This document shows, piece after piece, positions 41,395-50,041 of a DNA stretch of 64,000 nucleotides. The stretch covers positions 4,053 through 68,052 of the forward strand of contig JBPOJA010000026.1 of assembly GCA_052034085.1 (NCBI GenBank). Direction: 5' to 3'. This stretch comes from UBA1426 sp052034085 (GTDB taxonomy: Bacteria > Bacillota > Clostridia > Peptostreptococcales > Anaerovoracaceae). Position numbers and translations under genes: made by a program. The notes beneath the pieces were generated by a model, which saw only the letters and a list, made by a program, of their open reading frames with translations, ran no database searches and had not been told where the DNA came from. Every line of letters starts with the position of its first letter. The stretch's first letter is position 1.

Positions 41395-42320
41395 TCCTTA
41401 TACCCCAATTCCGAAATTGCGAAGCTGCTGTTCCGCCAGTTTTCCCGGACTTTCACATAAAGTTCGAGAAATACGTGGGCGCCCAGCAGGGCCTCAATTT
41501 CCAGCCTGGCGCTTTTTCCTATGCCCTTGAGCTTTTTGCCGCCTTTGCCAATAATAATGCCTTTGTGTGACTGTTTTTCACAGTAAATCAAGGCTGATAT
41601 TCTGATCAGATTCTCTGACTCTACAAAGTTTTCAATCTCTACTGCTATGCCGTGGGGAATTTCCTCTTCAAGATAATGAAGGGCTTTTTCTCTTATGATT
41701 TCACTTACCAGAAATCTTTCGGGATGGTCAGTTACCATGTCGGCAGGGAAAAACATGGGCCCTTCCGGGATGTAATCCCTTATCACTTCCATCACTTTAT
41801 CCACATTTTTTCCCGTCAGGGCCGATATACCCATAATGTGATCGAACACTCCTGCTGCTTCATAGTCCTCATAAATTTCCCTGAAGGTTTCGGGACCCAT
41901 GACATCGATTTTGTTGATGAGAAGTATGGCTTTTGTGCCGGACTTTTTTATCATCTCCAGAATCATATCGCCATCTCTCATGGGCCTGTCCACCAGATAA
42001 AGAATCAGATCCACTTCATGCAATGTGTTGGATGCCACACTGCTCATGTATGAACCCAGTTTGGTCCTGGGCTTGTGAATGCCCGGCGTATCCAGGAACA
42101 CTATCTGCATTCCGGCCTCTTGCCCGCTTTCCCCGGGTCGGTCTTTGTTTTCCTGCCGCTCCGTGTAAATGCCTCTTATTACGTTTCTTGTGGTCTGGGG
42201 CTTGTCGGCGGTGATAGCCACTTTCTCCCCCAAAATATAGTTAAGCAGACTGGATTTTCCCACATTTGGCCTGCCTATGATTCCTACAAACCCGGATTTC
42301 ATTAATTTCTGCTGCTCCAT
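41391..42320 (-). CDS. era: GTPase Era
   Basis: 309 residues. G1 GRPNVGKSS, G3 DTPG, G4 NKID, and a C-terminal KH domain with KGIIIGKGGKKLKGIG. Era binds 16S rRNA and is needed for 30S maturation. An insertion of about 14 polar residues (ERQENKDRPGESGQEAG) before the G3 strand lengthens the protein. The stop sits in repeat R2, which may end or weaken the transcript before recO. Confidence 0.96.
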   Translation of the reverse strand: MEQQKLMKSGFVGIIGRPNVGKSSLLNYILGEKVAITADKPQTTRNVIRGIYTERQENKDRPGESGQEAGMQIVFLDTPGIHKPRTKLGSYMSSVASNTLHEVDLILYLVDRPMRDGDMILEMIKKSGTKAILLINKIDVMGPETFREIYEDYEAAGVFDHIMGISALTGKNVDKVMEVIRDYIPEGPMFFPADMVTDHPERFLVSEIIREKALHYLEEEIPHGIAVEIENFVESENLIRISALIYCEKQSHKGIIIGKGGKKLKGIGKSARLEIEALLGAHVFLELYVKVRENWRNSSFAISELGYKE

Positions 42321-42328
42321 TTTGCCTT

Positions 42329-42730
42329 TTATCTTTCCAGCCGGAAACCTTCCGGCAAAAGTTCTGTTATTTTATATACTTTCAGGTGGTCTTCATCCTC
42401 CCCGGTTATTATCCTCAGGTCATCGCCGAATTCGAACATGAACTGACGGCAGATGCCGCAGGGAAGCACGGCCCCTTCAGACGAAACCACCGCCACGGTA
42501 TGAAAGTCTTTTCTGCCTTCTGAGATTGCCTTTACGAAAGCTGTCCGTTCGGCGCAAATAGTTGCACCGAGGGATGAGTTTTCCACATTTACTCCCGTAA
42601 AAACCTCTCCGCCACGGGTCAGAAGAGCCGCGCCTACTGCAAAGTTGGAAAATGGTGCATAAGCCTTGTTCAGCATGCTCTTCGCCAGTCGAAACAGTTC
42701 TTTATCCCTTGATCCGTCATTATTATTCAT
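42329..42730 (-). CDS. cdd: cytidine deaminase
   Basis: 133 residues. Zinc and catalytic motif TICAERTAF (Cys, Glu) and PCGICRQF (two Cys). It deaminates cytidine and deoxycytidine in pyrimidine salvage. It ends eight bases before the era start, so the two are co-transcribed. The diacylglycerol kinase gene that often sits next to cdd in clostridia is absent. Confidence 0.95.
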   Translation of the reverse strand: MNNNDGSRDKELFRLAKSMLNKAYAPFSNFAVGAALLTRGGEVFTGVNVENSSLGATICAERTAFVKAISEGRKDFHTVAVVSSEGAVLPCGICRQFMFEFGDDLRIITGEDEDHLKVYKITELLPEGFRLER

Positions 42731-42791
42731 CTTATTTTACTCCCCGAACCTCTTTTCTCCCGAATCTTTCACTCCCTGAACCTATTTCCGG

Positions 42792-43247
42792 TTAATCGCG
42801 GGAAAGACCCACTTTGGCCAGGATTGCTTCTTCTTTCTCCCTCATACCCGCTTTTTCATCTTCTGTCCCATGGTCGAAGCCCAAAAGATGCAAAATGCTG
42901 TGAACGAATAGATACGTGAGCTCTCTCTCGGGGGAATGTCCGAATTCATCGGCCTGAAGCAGAGCCTGTTCGGTGCATATAACCACATCCCCCAGCAGAA
43001 CCTTACCTGTCGGCGGCAGGTCTCCGATTCCATCGTACTGAGGGAAAGACAAAACATCGGTGGTTCTGTCCACTCCCCTGTAAAGGGCATTCAATTCGCG
43101 TATTTCCTCACTGCTGACAAAACTGACGGAAACGGCAAACCTGTCGGGCTCCAGATCATTTTCCGTAAAACAGATTTCCGCCGCCTCACGGATCTTTTTA
43201 AGTATGGTTCTGCCGGGTTTTCTCTCGTTGCTGAAAATCAGTTCCAT
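42792..43247 (-). CDS. ybeY: endoribonuclease YbeY
   Basis: 151 residues. Zinc motif HSILHLLGFDHGTE near the C-terminus is diagnostic; the usual RELNALYRGVDRTTDVLSFP precedes it. YbeY processes the 3' end of 16S rRNA and takes part in ribosome quality control. It lies between phoH and cdd, the standard order. Confidence 0.96.
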   Translation of the reverse strand: MELIFSNERKPGRTILKKIREAAEICFTENDLEPDRFAVSVSFVSSEEIRELNALYRGVDRTTDVLSFPQYDGIGDLPPTGKVLLGDVVICTEQALLQADEFGHSPERELTYLFVHSILHLLGFDHGTEDEKAGMREKEEAILAKVGLSRD

Positions 43248-43291
43248 TGCTCCACCTTTGCTCCACCTTTTGTTTTCTTTTGCCTTACTTT

Positions 43292-44290
43292 TTACACATC
43301 AACCTTGTCCATCTGCTTCTGAAAATATTCGTAGGCGTTGATAATCCGTCTTACCAGAGGATGTCTCACCACATCTTCATCTTTCAGGAAGCAGAAATCA
43401 ATGCCTCTGACATTTTTTAATATTTTGTGGGCTTCCACCAGGCCTGACTGAGTATGTCCCGGAAGGTCTATCTGGGTAATGTCGCCTGTGATGACCGCTT
43501 TTGATCCGAAGCCCATCCTTGTCAGAAACATCTTCATCTGCTCTCCGGTTGTGTTCTGAGCTTCGTCCAAAATAATAAATGAATTGTCAAGAGTCCTCCC
43601 CCTCATATAAGCAAGGGGAACCACTTCTATAATTTCCCGTTCTTTCAGACGCAGGGCTCCGTCCCTTCCCAGCATGTCATAAAGGGCATCATAAAGCGGC
43701 CTCAGATAAGGATCCACCTTTTCCTGGAGATCTCCCGGCAAAAACCCCAGTCGCTCTCCTGCTTCCACGGCCGGTCTTGCCAGGACGATTTTTTCCACTT
43801 CCTTATTTTTGAGAGCGTTTATCGCCAGGGCGACTGCAATGTAGGTTTTTCCGGTTCCGGCAGGGCCTATGCCGAAACAGATGTCATGTTCCCTTATGCT
43901 CTTTGCATAAAGGGTTTGACCCAGGGTTTTGGGCTTAATGGCCTTGCCTCTGTGCGTAAAACATAAAACATCCCCATTAAGCTTTGATTTACTATAGGAC
44001 AAACCTTGTTTTTTCAAGCTTATTGCATAATTGACTGTTTGGCCGTCAAGCTTTTCTCCCGCCTGAATAATTGCCACAAGCTCTTCAATGAGGCCGGCTG
44101 CTTCCCTGGCTTCATCACCAAGCACGATGAGATTCCCTTCTCTTTGAATAAGGTCAACCCTGTAGTTGTCCCTGATGATTTTCAGGTTGGTGTCTCCCGG
44201 GCCAAAGAGCTGATGGCCTTCCGCCTCAGAACTCAGCTCGATTTTTATCTCGTTAATATCGTTTGTTGTATTTATTACGTTGCTTCCCAA
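43292..44290 (-). CDS. phoH: PhoH family ATPase
   Basis: 332 residues, TTG start with GGAG eight bases upstream. Walker A GPAGTGKTYIA and Walker B SFIILDEAQN are intact, with an N-terminal KH-like part. PhoH-like proteins are RNA-linked ATPases that are co-encoded with YbeY. Between rpsU and phoH lie the rpsU terminator and two TTCGAAGGGAT direct repeats (about 44331-44361). Confidence 0.94.
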   Translation of the reverse strand: MGSNVINTTNDINEIKIELSSEAEGHQLFGPGDTNLKIIRDNYRVDLIQREGNLIVLGDEAREAAGLIEELVAIIQAGEKLDGQTVNYAISLKKQGLSYSKSKLNGDVLCFTHRGKAIKPKTLGQTLYAKSIREHDICFGIGPAGTGKTYIAVALAINALKNKEVEKIVLARPAVEAGERLGFLPGDLQEKVDPYLRPLYDALYDMLGRDGALRLKEREIIEVVPLAYMRGRTLDNSFIILDEAQNTTGEQMKMFLTRMGFGSKAVITGDITQIDLPGHTQSGLVEAHKILKNVRGIDFCFLKDEDVVRHPLVRRIINAYEYFQKQMDKVDV

Positions 44291-44364
44291 GTAATTTTCT
44301 CCTCAAAGTTTATATACTTCTTTGAAACAATTAATCCCTTCGAAATTATCGATCCCTTCGAATT

Positions 44365-44394
44365 ATAGAAAAGAATAACCCGACTGGCGGGTTA
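44365..44394 (-). terminator. terminator after rpsU
   Basis: Stem TAACCCG (44376-44382) with CGGGTTA (44388-44394), five-base loop; on the minus strand it is followed by TTCTTTTC. phoH therefore probably also has its own promoter. Confidence 0.75.
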
Positions 44395-44410
44395 TCCTTA
44401 TCACACTATT

Positions 44411-44590
44411 TTAATATTTTCTTGCTTTTTTCCGTGCCGCCTCGGATTTTTTCTTCCTTCTGACACTGGGCTTTTCATAGTGTTCCCTTTTGCGAAGCTC
44501 AGACATGACGCCGTCTCTGGCACAGGAACGCTTGAATCTCTTTAAAGCGCTTTCGAGGTTTTCACCCTCTCTAACAACCACTTGAGCCAT
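44411..44590 (-). CDS. rpsU: 30S ribosomal protein bS21
   Basis: 59 residues, from ATG 44588-44590 to TAA 44411-44413: MAQVVVREGENLESALKRF, then RSCARDGVMSELRKREHYEKPS and a Lys/Arg-rich tail. This is a complete bS21, which helps initiation on the 30S subunit. The ribosome site GGAGGGAGGG is strong. Its leader contains a structured element and its promoter lies right beside an inserted IS. Confidence 0.97.
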   Translation of the reverse strand: MAQVVVREGENLESALKRFKRSCARDGVMSELRKREHYEKPSVRRKKKSEAARKKARKY

Positions 44591-44612
44591 CTATCCATTT
44601 TCCCTCCCTCCG

Positions 44613-44663
44613 TATTTAGGACTTCCGCATTGTCACTCCCGGGCTCACGCCCCTTCCTAAATA
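44613..44663 (-). promoter_or_regulatory. structured rpsU leader (stem closing near the ribosome site)
   Basis: A 9-bp perfect stem TATTTAGGA (44613-44621, plus view) with TCCTAAATA (44655-44663) encloses an inner GGGC-TCAC-GCCC hairpin (44641-44652). The stem ends two to three bases before the GGAGGGAGGG ribosome site, a place from which it could control translation. Confidence 0.5.
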
Positions 44664-44695
44664 GAGTTTGTGGAGCGGTTTGCTTACGACTTATC

Positions 44696-44724
44696 ATTAT
44701 AACTGCTTACTAAAGAATAGGCAA
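44696..44724 (-). promoter_or_regulatory. rpsU promoter
   Basis: Minus-strand TTGCCT (44719-44724), 17-bp spacer, TATAAT (44696-44701). The IS target duplication begins at the outer edge of the -35 box, so the promoter survived the insertion. Confidence 0.75.
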
Positions 44725-44752
44725 GCAAATTTATTATAAGATTTACTAATTG
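44724..44752. repeat. left target-site duplication of the IS
   Basis: This 29-bp stretch, AT-rich and centred on TTTATTATAAGATTTACT, is identical to 46315-46343 on the other side of the IS. Depending on where the IS tips are drawn the true duplication is 26-29 bp. Confidence 0.9.
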
Positions 44753-46315
44753 TATGAAGCACAAATGATAATGTCACCCTGTAAACGCAAATGAAAATGA
44801 CACAGTAAAGAATTACAATGGAGCCTGGGAGGTGGTTCCGTTGAGAAAGGTGGCATTAACAGTGAAAGAAGAATACGTCTATCAACAAATCAAGAATTAT
44901 GTGCACCAGGGTGGCAATTTTAAGGCTTTGTGTTTAAGATTAGGCTGCAGCGAAAGAACGGCCCGGCGAAAAATAGCGGGCTACAAAAAAGAAGGTAGAG
45001 CTTTCTTCCGCCACAAAAATCATGATAACAAACCAGCTACAACCATATCGGAAGATAAGAGAAGAGAGTTGATTGAGCTATACAACAAGCTATATTTTGA
45101 CGCAAACTTTACACATTTTCATCGGCTGCTACAAAGGACTAATTCCGAATTCAGAAATCTCAGCCTTTCTACCATACGAAACATTATGAAAGAAAATGAT
45201 ATACTCTCGCCCTTAGCCTTTAGAAGCACTAAAAAAGCCCTGAGAATCAAAGACAAGCAGGAAATAGAAGCAAGTAATCAGGAAGAACCTGTTAAGATAG
45301 AAGAACCAACCGTAAGCATTTCTCCTCATCCAAGAAGGGAAAAATCTAAATATGCAGGAGAATTAATTTATCAGGATGGATCTGTACATCCCTGGTTTAA
45401 TGGTGCTTATACAACCCTGCATGCAGCCGTGGATGATGCTACGAGCACATTGGTAGGGGCCAGATTTGAAGAACAGGAGACTCTAAAAGGCCATTACCAT
45501 GTCCTTGCTCAAATTCTTAAAAACCATGGTATACTTAACAAGCTTGGTGTTGATGGGCGTACTGTATTTGAATACAAAAGAAAGGGCCTGACTTCTTTGG
45601 AGGAAGATGCCGCTACTCAATTTGGCTATGCCTGTAAGACTTTAGGCATACAGCTACGATCCACAACCAGCGCTCAAGCTCAGGGGAAGATTGAAAGACT
45701 CTTTGGCACTTTACAATCACGCCTTGTTGTCGAATTACGACTCCAAGGCGTGACCACAATCGAGCAAGCCAATGAGTTCTTGAAATCATATATCCCCATA
45801 CATAATCAAGAATTCGCTGCTCCACTTAAATCTATACCATCAGCCTATGAGAAGCAACTATCTGATGAGGAAATCAATCTGATTTTGGCTGTAATTTCCA
45901 AAAGGACTGTAGATGGTGGTCATTGCATCGCCTACGACAAGCAGCATTACCGCTTTCTTGACAGCTATGGAAATCGCATACCCTTGGCTCCAAAGCAGAC
46001 AGTCTTGGTAATCCGTGCTTTTGATGGCCAATTGTTCGCTTCTTGCAAGGATAGACTCTTTGCCTTGCAGCAAGTTGCTGACCACAAGAAACATTCTTAT
46101 GACCTGGATTTTATTACTGAAAAACAAAAGACTCCAAAACCCTATATTCCACCTTTTATGCATCCCTGGCGGAAAAATGAATTCGAAGCCTTTGCTAAAG
46201 ATTATCGATCTTCAAAATATTCCTTTGAAGAGCTTATGTATTCAACCGAAAATATCTACTCCCTAGAAAACTCATATTTTTGATTTTTGGGTGACATTTT
46301 CATTTGTGCTTGACA
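44751..46315 (+). mobile_element. complete IS1202-like insertion sequence (about 1.56 kb)
   Basis: Terminal inverted repeats of 23 bp with one mismatch: 44757-44779 (starts AAGCACAAATGATAATG) and the complement of 46289-46311 (AAGCACAAATGAAAATG). A second, weaker copy of the tip lies in direct orientation at about 44783-44803 and may be an extra transposase site. One transposase gene fills the interior. The 26-29-bp target duplication is the mark of the IS1202 group (long duplications, ISNCY-related DDE enzymes). Both duplications are identical, so the insertion is recent and the element looks intact. Confidence 0.85.
44841..46283 (+). CDS. DDE transposase, IS1202/ISNCY-like
   Basis: 480 residues from TTG 44841, eight bases after GGAGG; a GTG at 44832 would add three residues. 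N-terminal HTH (FKALCLRLGCSERTARRKIAGYKKEG). Integrase core with the first Asp in LIYQDGSVHPWF (about 177), the second in KLGVDGRT or AAVDDAT, and the glutamate in AQGKIERLFGTLQSRL. The frame is uninterrupted, so it is likely active. Confidence 0.9.
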   Translation: MRKVALTVKEEYVYQQIKNYVHQGGNFKALCLRLGCSERTARRKIAGYKKEGRAFFRHKNHDNKPATTISEDKRRELIELYNKLYFDANFTHFHRLLQRTNSEFRNLSLSTIRNIMKENDILSPLAFRSTKKALRIKDKQEIEASNQEEPVKIEEPTVSISPHPRREKSKYAGELIYQDGSVHPWFNGAYTTLHAAVDDATSTLVGARFEEQETLKGHYHVLAQILKNHGILNKLGVDGRTVFEYKRKGLTSLEEDAATQFGYACKTLGIQLRSTTSAQAQGKIERLFGTLQSRLVVELRLQGVTTIEQANEFLKSYIPIHNQEFAAPLKSIPSAYEKQLSDEEINLILAVISKRTVDGGHCIAYDKQHYRFLDSYGNRIPLAPKQTVLVIRAFDGQLFASCKDRLFALQQVADHKKHSYDLDFITEKQKTPKPYIPPFMHPWRKNEFEAFAKDYRSSKYSFEELMYSTENIYSLENSYF

Positions 46316-46343
46316 GCAAATTTATTATAAGATTTACTAATTG
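46315..46343. repeat. right target-site duplication of the IS
   Basis: Identical to 44724-44752. Together they show that HIT and rpsU were adjacent before insertion. Confidence 0.9.
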
Positions 46344-46350
46344 ACCCGTA

Positions 46351-46692
46351 TCAACCCGGCGGCCACTTCATGAGTCTCTTGCCCAGCAGGTGGAAGTGCA
46401 CGTGATCAACGGTCTGCATCCCATCCCTTCCGCAGTTGCTTACCAGCCTGTAACCATTTTCCAGACCGAGGTCTTTAGCAATTTCCCTGACTTTTCCCAT
46501 CAGATAGCCCAATACTTCCTGATGATGCTCCTCTATATGATCCAATGAAGCTATATGTTCTTTGGGAATTATAAGCACATGAACGGGAGCCTGCGGATTC
46601 AAATCGTGAAAGGCAAGTATTTTATCGTCTTCATAAACGGGATTCGAGGGAATCTCTTTATTCACTATTTTGCAAAAAATACAATTATCCAT
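46351..46692 (-). CDS. HIT family nucleotide hydrolase (HinT-like)
   Basis: 113 residues from ATG 46692, preceded by GGAGG with five-base spacing; an ATG four codons earlier overlaps that site. CIFCKIVNKEIPS with zinc cysteines at the N-terminus and the triad HVHFHLLG near the C-terminus. It hydrolyses adenosine phosphoramidates. In related genomes it directly precedes rpsU; here an IS separates them. Confidence 0.95.
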   Translation of the reverse strand: MDNCIFCKIVNKEIPSNPVYEDDKILAFHDLNPQAPVHVLIIPKEHIASLDHIEEHHQEVLGYLMGKVREIAKDLGLENGYRLVSNCGRDGMQTVDHVHFHLLGKRLMKWPPG

Positions 46693-46747
46693 GTCTTCCT
46701 CCATTTCCTATGGCTATGATTATTAATTATCTGTCGGCATTCAGACC

Positions 46748-48088
46748 TCATTTCAGTGAGGCCATCATACCGTCATTATAGACTTTTTCAAGTATTACTG
46801 CAACAAAGGTGTTGATATAGCTCTCACTGCCGGCTTCTGCTGACGGGAGTTTTATATAGGTTTTCACGAAATTTCCGGTGTGACCTACCAGGCAGCCGCC
46901 ATCAACTTCTTCCACCAGCACCCTTTCGCTTTTACCTTTTAATCCCTGCAGGAATTCCCGGGCTGACTCTTCGCCGGCCTTTATCATTTGCGCATTTCTG
47001 GCTTTTTTTATCGAAGGATCTATCTGATCTGGCATTTTTGCTGCAGGAGTTCCTTCTCTCAGCGAATACGGAAATGCGTGGGTTTTGACGAACTTGTTCT
47101 CTCTGATTGCTCGCAGGCTTTCCTGAAAATCTTCGTCGCTTTCTCCCGGAAATCCTACAATGATGTCAGTGGAAATGCCGTAGTCAGGATCCGTAGCCCG
47201 GAGTACTTCTATAATTTTCTCGAAATCCTTCATTTGATAGCGGCGGTTCATAGACTTTAAGGTTCTGTTACTGCCGCTTTGCATCGAGAGATGCATATGA
47301 TGGGCAAGTTTGTCAAATTTGAGAAGTCTTTCCGCCAGTTGCCAGTCTATAACATTGGGCTCAAGGGAACCCAGGCGGATTCGGAAGTCGCCGGGAAGAT
47401 CGTTCAGCCGGGCCACCAGATTTTCTATGGTTGGCTTTGTACCGTCGCCGTTCGCCGCCGTCGATTTAAAATCCAGGCCATACAGGGCCGTGTTGATGCC
47501 TGTCAGCACCAGCTCCTTGTAACCTTTTTTCAGCAGGTTTTGAGCTTCTTCCACGATATCTTCTATGCTTCTGCTGCAGACCGGGCCTCTTGCATAGGGA
47601 ATTATGCAATAAGAACAGAAGCGGTTGCAGCCTTCCTGGATTTTTATCAGGGCCCTTGTCCTGTCGCCCGGCAGTGTCTGTCCTGAATTTCCCCCCGAAA
47701 AATCCAAAAGATTCCGGCCCATGCCCCTGAACTCATGTTCCTCATCCATTTTCAACCTGGCTTCAATCAAATCCGGCAAATTAAGTTTTTCTTTATTGCC
47801 CAGAATAATGTCAACCCCTTCTATGGCCGCTAAATCGTCGGGGTTTATTTCCGCATAGCAGCCGATGGCAGCAACTATGCTTTCGGGATTGAGCTTTTTC
47901 ATCCGTTTGATATATTGCCTGGATTTCCTGTCTGCCAGGTGGGTTACGGTACAGGTGTTGACTACATAAACATCTGCCATCTCGTCATGATTAACTATGG
48001 AGTAGCCCCGTCCGGCAAAATCCTCCATCAGTGAATTGCTTTCGTATTGATTAACTTTACAGCCTAAAGTGTAGAATGCTACTTTCAT
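46748..48088 (-). CDS. mtaB: tRNA t6A37 methylthiotransferase MtaB
   Basis: 446 residues. N-terminal methylthiotransferase domain (YTLGCKVNQYESNSL, cysteines near 10, 46 and 80), radical-SAM motif CNRFCSYCIIPYARG near 150 and a C-terminal TRAM-like segment. It converts t6A37 to ms2t6A37 in tRNAs reading ANN codons. It lies between rsmE and the HIT gene, as in other clostridia. Confidence 0.95.
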   Translation of the reverse strand: MKVAFYTLGCKVNQYESNSLMEDFAGRGYSIVNHDEMADVYVVNTCTVTHLADRKSRQYIKRMKKLNPESIVAAIGCYAEINPDDLAAIEGVDIILGNKEKLNLPDLIEARLKMDEEHEFRGMGRNLLDFSGGNSGQTLPGDRTRALIKIQEGCNRFCSYCIIPYARGPVCSRSIEDIVEEAQNLLKKGYKELVLTGINTALYGLDFKSTAANGDGTKPTIENLVARLNDLPGDFRIRLGSLEPNVIDWQLAERLLKFDKLAHHMHLSMQSGSNRTLKSMNRRYQMKDFEKIIEVLRATDPDYGISTDIIVGFPGESDEDFQESLRAIRENKFVKTHAFPYSLREGTPAAKMPDQIDPSIKKARNAQMIKAGEESAREFLQGLKGKSERVLVEEVDGGCLVGHTGNFVKTYIKLPSAEAGSESYINTFVAVILEKVYNDGMMASLK

Positions 48089-48135
48089 TGTTGCTCCGGT
48101 TCGTACGATTGTTATTGCTCCAGTTCGTACATAAG

Positions 48136-48960
48136 TTATTGCTCCAATTCGTACATAATCATGGCCAGTGCTGCCGGCCCTGCCGTCTCTGTTCGCAATA
48201 TTGTTTTACCCAATGAGAGGGCTTTTCCGCCCTTTTCGGTAATCAGGGCCGCCTCTCCGACGGAAAAGCCTCCTTCCGGGCCAATCACAAGCCCGATTTC
48301 AGGCCCTGTTTCAGGTCTTGCTTCAGGCCCTCTTTTCAGCCCGTCTCCGCCGGTTCCGATTCCTGCTGATGCTGCAGCCGTCAAGGCCAGCCACTGCCTG
48401 AGCACATCTTTCATGCTAGTACCCTTTTCATCTTCGTATGGGAAAAGCACAAGGTCAAAGTGCCCGAACATTTCTGTCATCTCTTCAAGTTTCAATGGTT
48501 CGGCAACTTCGGGTATTATGCCCCTTTTGCACTGTTTAACTGCTTCTGCGGCCATCCTGTTCCATCTTTGAATTTTGCCCCTGTTTTCTTTATCCTTCAC
48601 AACTGTACGGCTGCAATATACCGGAACAATCTTATAAACGCCCAGCTCCACGGATTTTTGAATAATTGTTTCCATTTTTCCCTGCTTGGGAAGGCACTGG
48701 AACAAAGTGACCCGGGTGGTCGCCTCGCCTCTGAAAGCCTGTTTATCTATAATTCTCCCCACCACTATGGAGTCGTCCCCGACAGATTCAGGAATGCTTA
48801 CAAGCTCCACAATATACTCGAACTCTGTGGAGTCTGAAACTTCGATCTTATCGCCGGCCTTAAGTCTCAGCACTTTCACGATATGCTTTATATCGTCTTT
48901 ATCGATTATTTCTATGTTTTCCCCGCCCACCCGGGCAGGCTCCACAAAAAACCTGTTCAC
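48136..48960 (-). CDS. rsmE: 16S rRNA m3U1498 methyltransferase RsmE
   Basis: 274 residues, about 25 longer than usual. PUA-like start (MNRFFVEPARV) and the SPOUT knot LVIGPEGGFSVGEAALI and SLGKTILRTETA at the C-terminus. The extra length is a low-complexity insertion just before the knot (GIGTGGDGLKRGPEARPETG), encoded by degenerate 12-bp units (TTTCAGGCCCTG-like). It probably loops out without harm. Confidence 0.94.
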   Translation of the reverse strand: MNRFFVEPARVGGENIEIIDKDDIKHIVKVLRLKAGDKIEVSDSTEFEYIVELVSIPESVGDDSIVVGRIIDKQAFRGEATTRVTLFQCLPKQGKMETIIQKSVELGVYKIVPVYCSRTVVKDKENRGKIQRWNRMAAEAVKQCKRGIIPEVAEPLKLEEMTEMFGHFDLVLFPYEDEKGTSMKDVLRQWLALTAAASAGIGTGGDGLKRGPEARPETGPEIGLVIGPEGGFSVGEAALITEKGGKALSLGKTILRTETAGPAALAMIMYELEQ

Positions 48961-48984
48961 CTTATTTTGTCTTAACCTCCGGGG

Positions 48985-49959
48985 TCATTGCTTGAATCTG
49001 GCCCCTATGGCACACCATTCTCCTTCTTCCATAATCTTGTCTATAATGAAGCCGGCATCCAGCAGGCTTTTTACAATTTCGTCCTCTTTCTCAATCAGGA
49101 TGCCTGAAGATATGAAGACTCCGTTTTCTTTAAGGTTTGGCCTGACCAGTGGGGCAAGCCTGATAACCAGGTCTGCCATCAGGTTGGCCACAACTATATC
49201 CGCCACAAATTCCACACCCTCATTTAGATCGCCTTTGATTATGGTGATTTTTTCTTCCTGGCCATTTCTTTTTATATTTTCCATGGCAACTGGTATGGCA
49301 ACCGGATTAATTTCAATACCCAGTACTTCTTGCGCCCCAAGAAGAGCTGCCGCCAGGCTTAATATGCCCGAACCGGCTCCAATGTCAAGCACAGCCGGGC
49401 CATTCAGCGAACTGCTCTTCTCACCCTGCCCCGGGTTTCCGGCAAAGCCGGCTTTCATGTATTCTTCCATGAGTTCAATGCAAAGCCTGCTGGTGGGATG
49501 ATCGCCGGTTCCAAAAGCCATACCGGGATCCAGATCAATTACCAATTCGCCTGCTGCCGCCCGGTATTCCTCCCAGCTGGGCCTGACAACTATTTTTTCG
49601 GTAATGTGAACCGGTTTGAAATACTCTTTCCATTTATGCTGCCAGTCATCAGAGTCCGCCGGAGAAATTTCAACTTTTTCAGGCCGGAAAGGCCGTAATG
49701 TTTCCAAAGCTTCATCCAGAAGTTCCAGACCTTTTTCGCTGTCTTCCAGATAAAACTCAATGCCGGGTTCCATATTCCTGATAGCCTCCACTGAAGGATC
49801 AATATAGTCCCAGTCATACTCATTCTTTTTCCGGACAAGTTCATTAAAGGAGCCCGGATCGTGGATTTCCGATCCTGTTTCGATAGCTTCGAATATAGCT
49901 CCCGCCATGTCTTCTAAACTGTTGCTCTTGGCATATACTTTGATTTTTATATAGTTCAT
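48985..49959 (-). CDS. prmA: ribosomal protein L11 methyltransferase
   Basis: 324 residues from ATG 49959 (MNYIKIKVYAKSN), the usual family start; a longer frame would run into repeat R2. Methyltransferase motif VLDIGAGSGILSLAAALLGAQEVLGIEINPVA and NLMADLVI are visible. An insertion (AGNPGQGEKSSSLNGPA) precedes motif I. It trimethylates L11. It is the gene after dnaJ in the clostridial order; repeat R2 separates them. Confidence 0.94.
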   Translation of the reverse strand: MNYIKIKVYAKSNSLEDMAGAIFEAIETGSEIHDPGSFNELVRKKNEYDWDYIDPSVEAIRNMEPGIEFYLEDSEKGLELLDEALETLRPFRPEKVEISPADSDDWQHKWKEYFKPVHITEKIVVRPSWEEYRAAAGELVIDLDPGMAFGTGDHPTSRLCIELMEEYMKAGFAGNPGQGEKSSSLNGPAVLDIGAGSGILSLAAALLGAQEVLGIEINPVAIPVAMENIKRNGQEEKITIIKGDLNEGVEFVADIVVANLMADLVIRLAPLVRPNLKENGVFISSGILIEKEDEIVKSLLDAGFIIDKIMEEGEWCAIGARFKQ

Positions 49960-49984
49960 TTTTTGCCTACTGAATGACAGGGAA

Positions 49985-50036
49985 TGACAGGGGGACAGCC
50001 CTTTTGACACATGTCAAAAGGGCTGTCCCCCTGTCA
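49985..50036. repeat. repeat family R2, copy 4 (perfect 25-bp arms)
   Basis: Arms TGACAGGGGGACAGCCCTTT (continuing TGACA) at 49985-50009 and the exact complement at 50012-50036, two-base loop. Lies between the dnaJ stop and the prmA start, with GAATGACAGG half units on the flank. As RNA it would be a very stable hairpin. Confidence 0.95.
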
Positions 50037-50041
50037 TGTCA

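Noticed and set aside
44724..46343. Direct repeats as attachment sites of an integrated prophage or ICE
   Set aside because: The interior is a single transposase gene with terminal inverted repeats, which fits an IS with a target duplication; no integrase is present.
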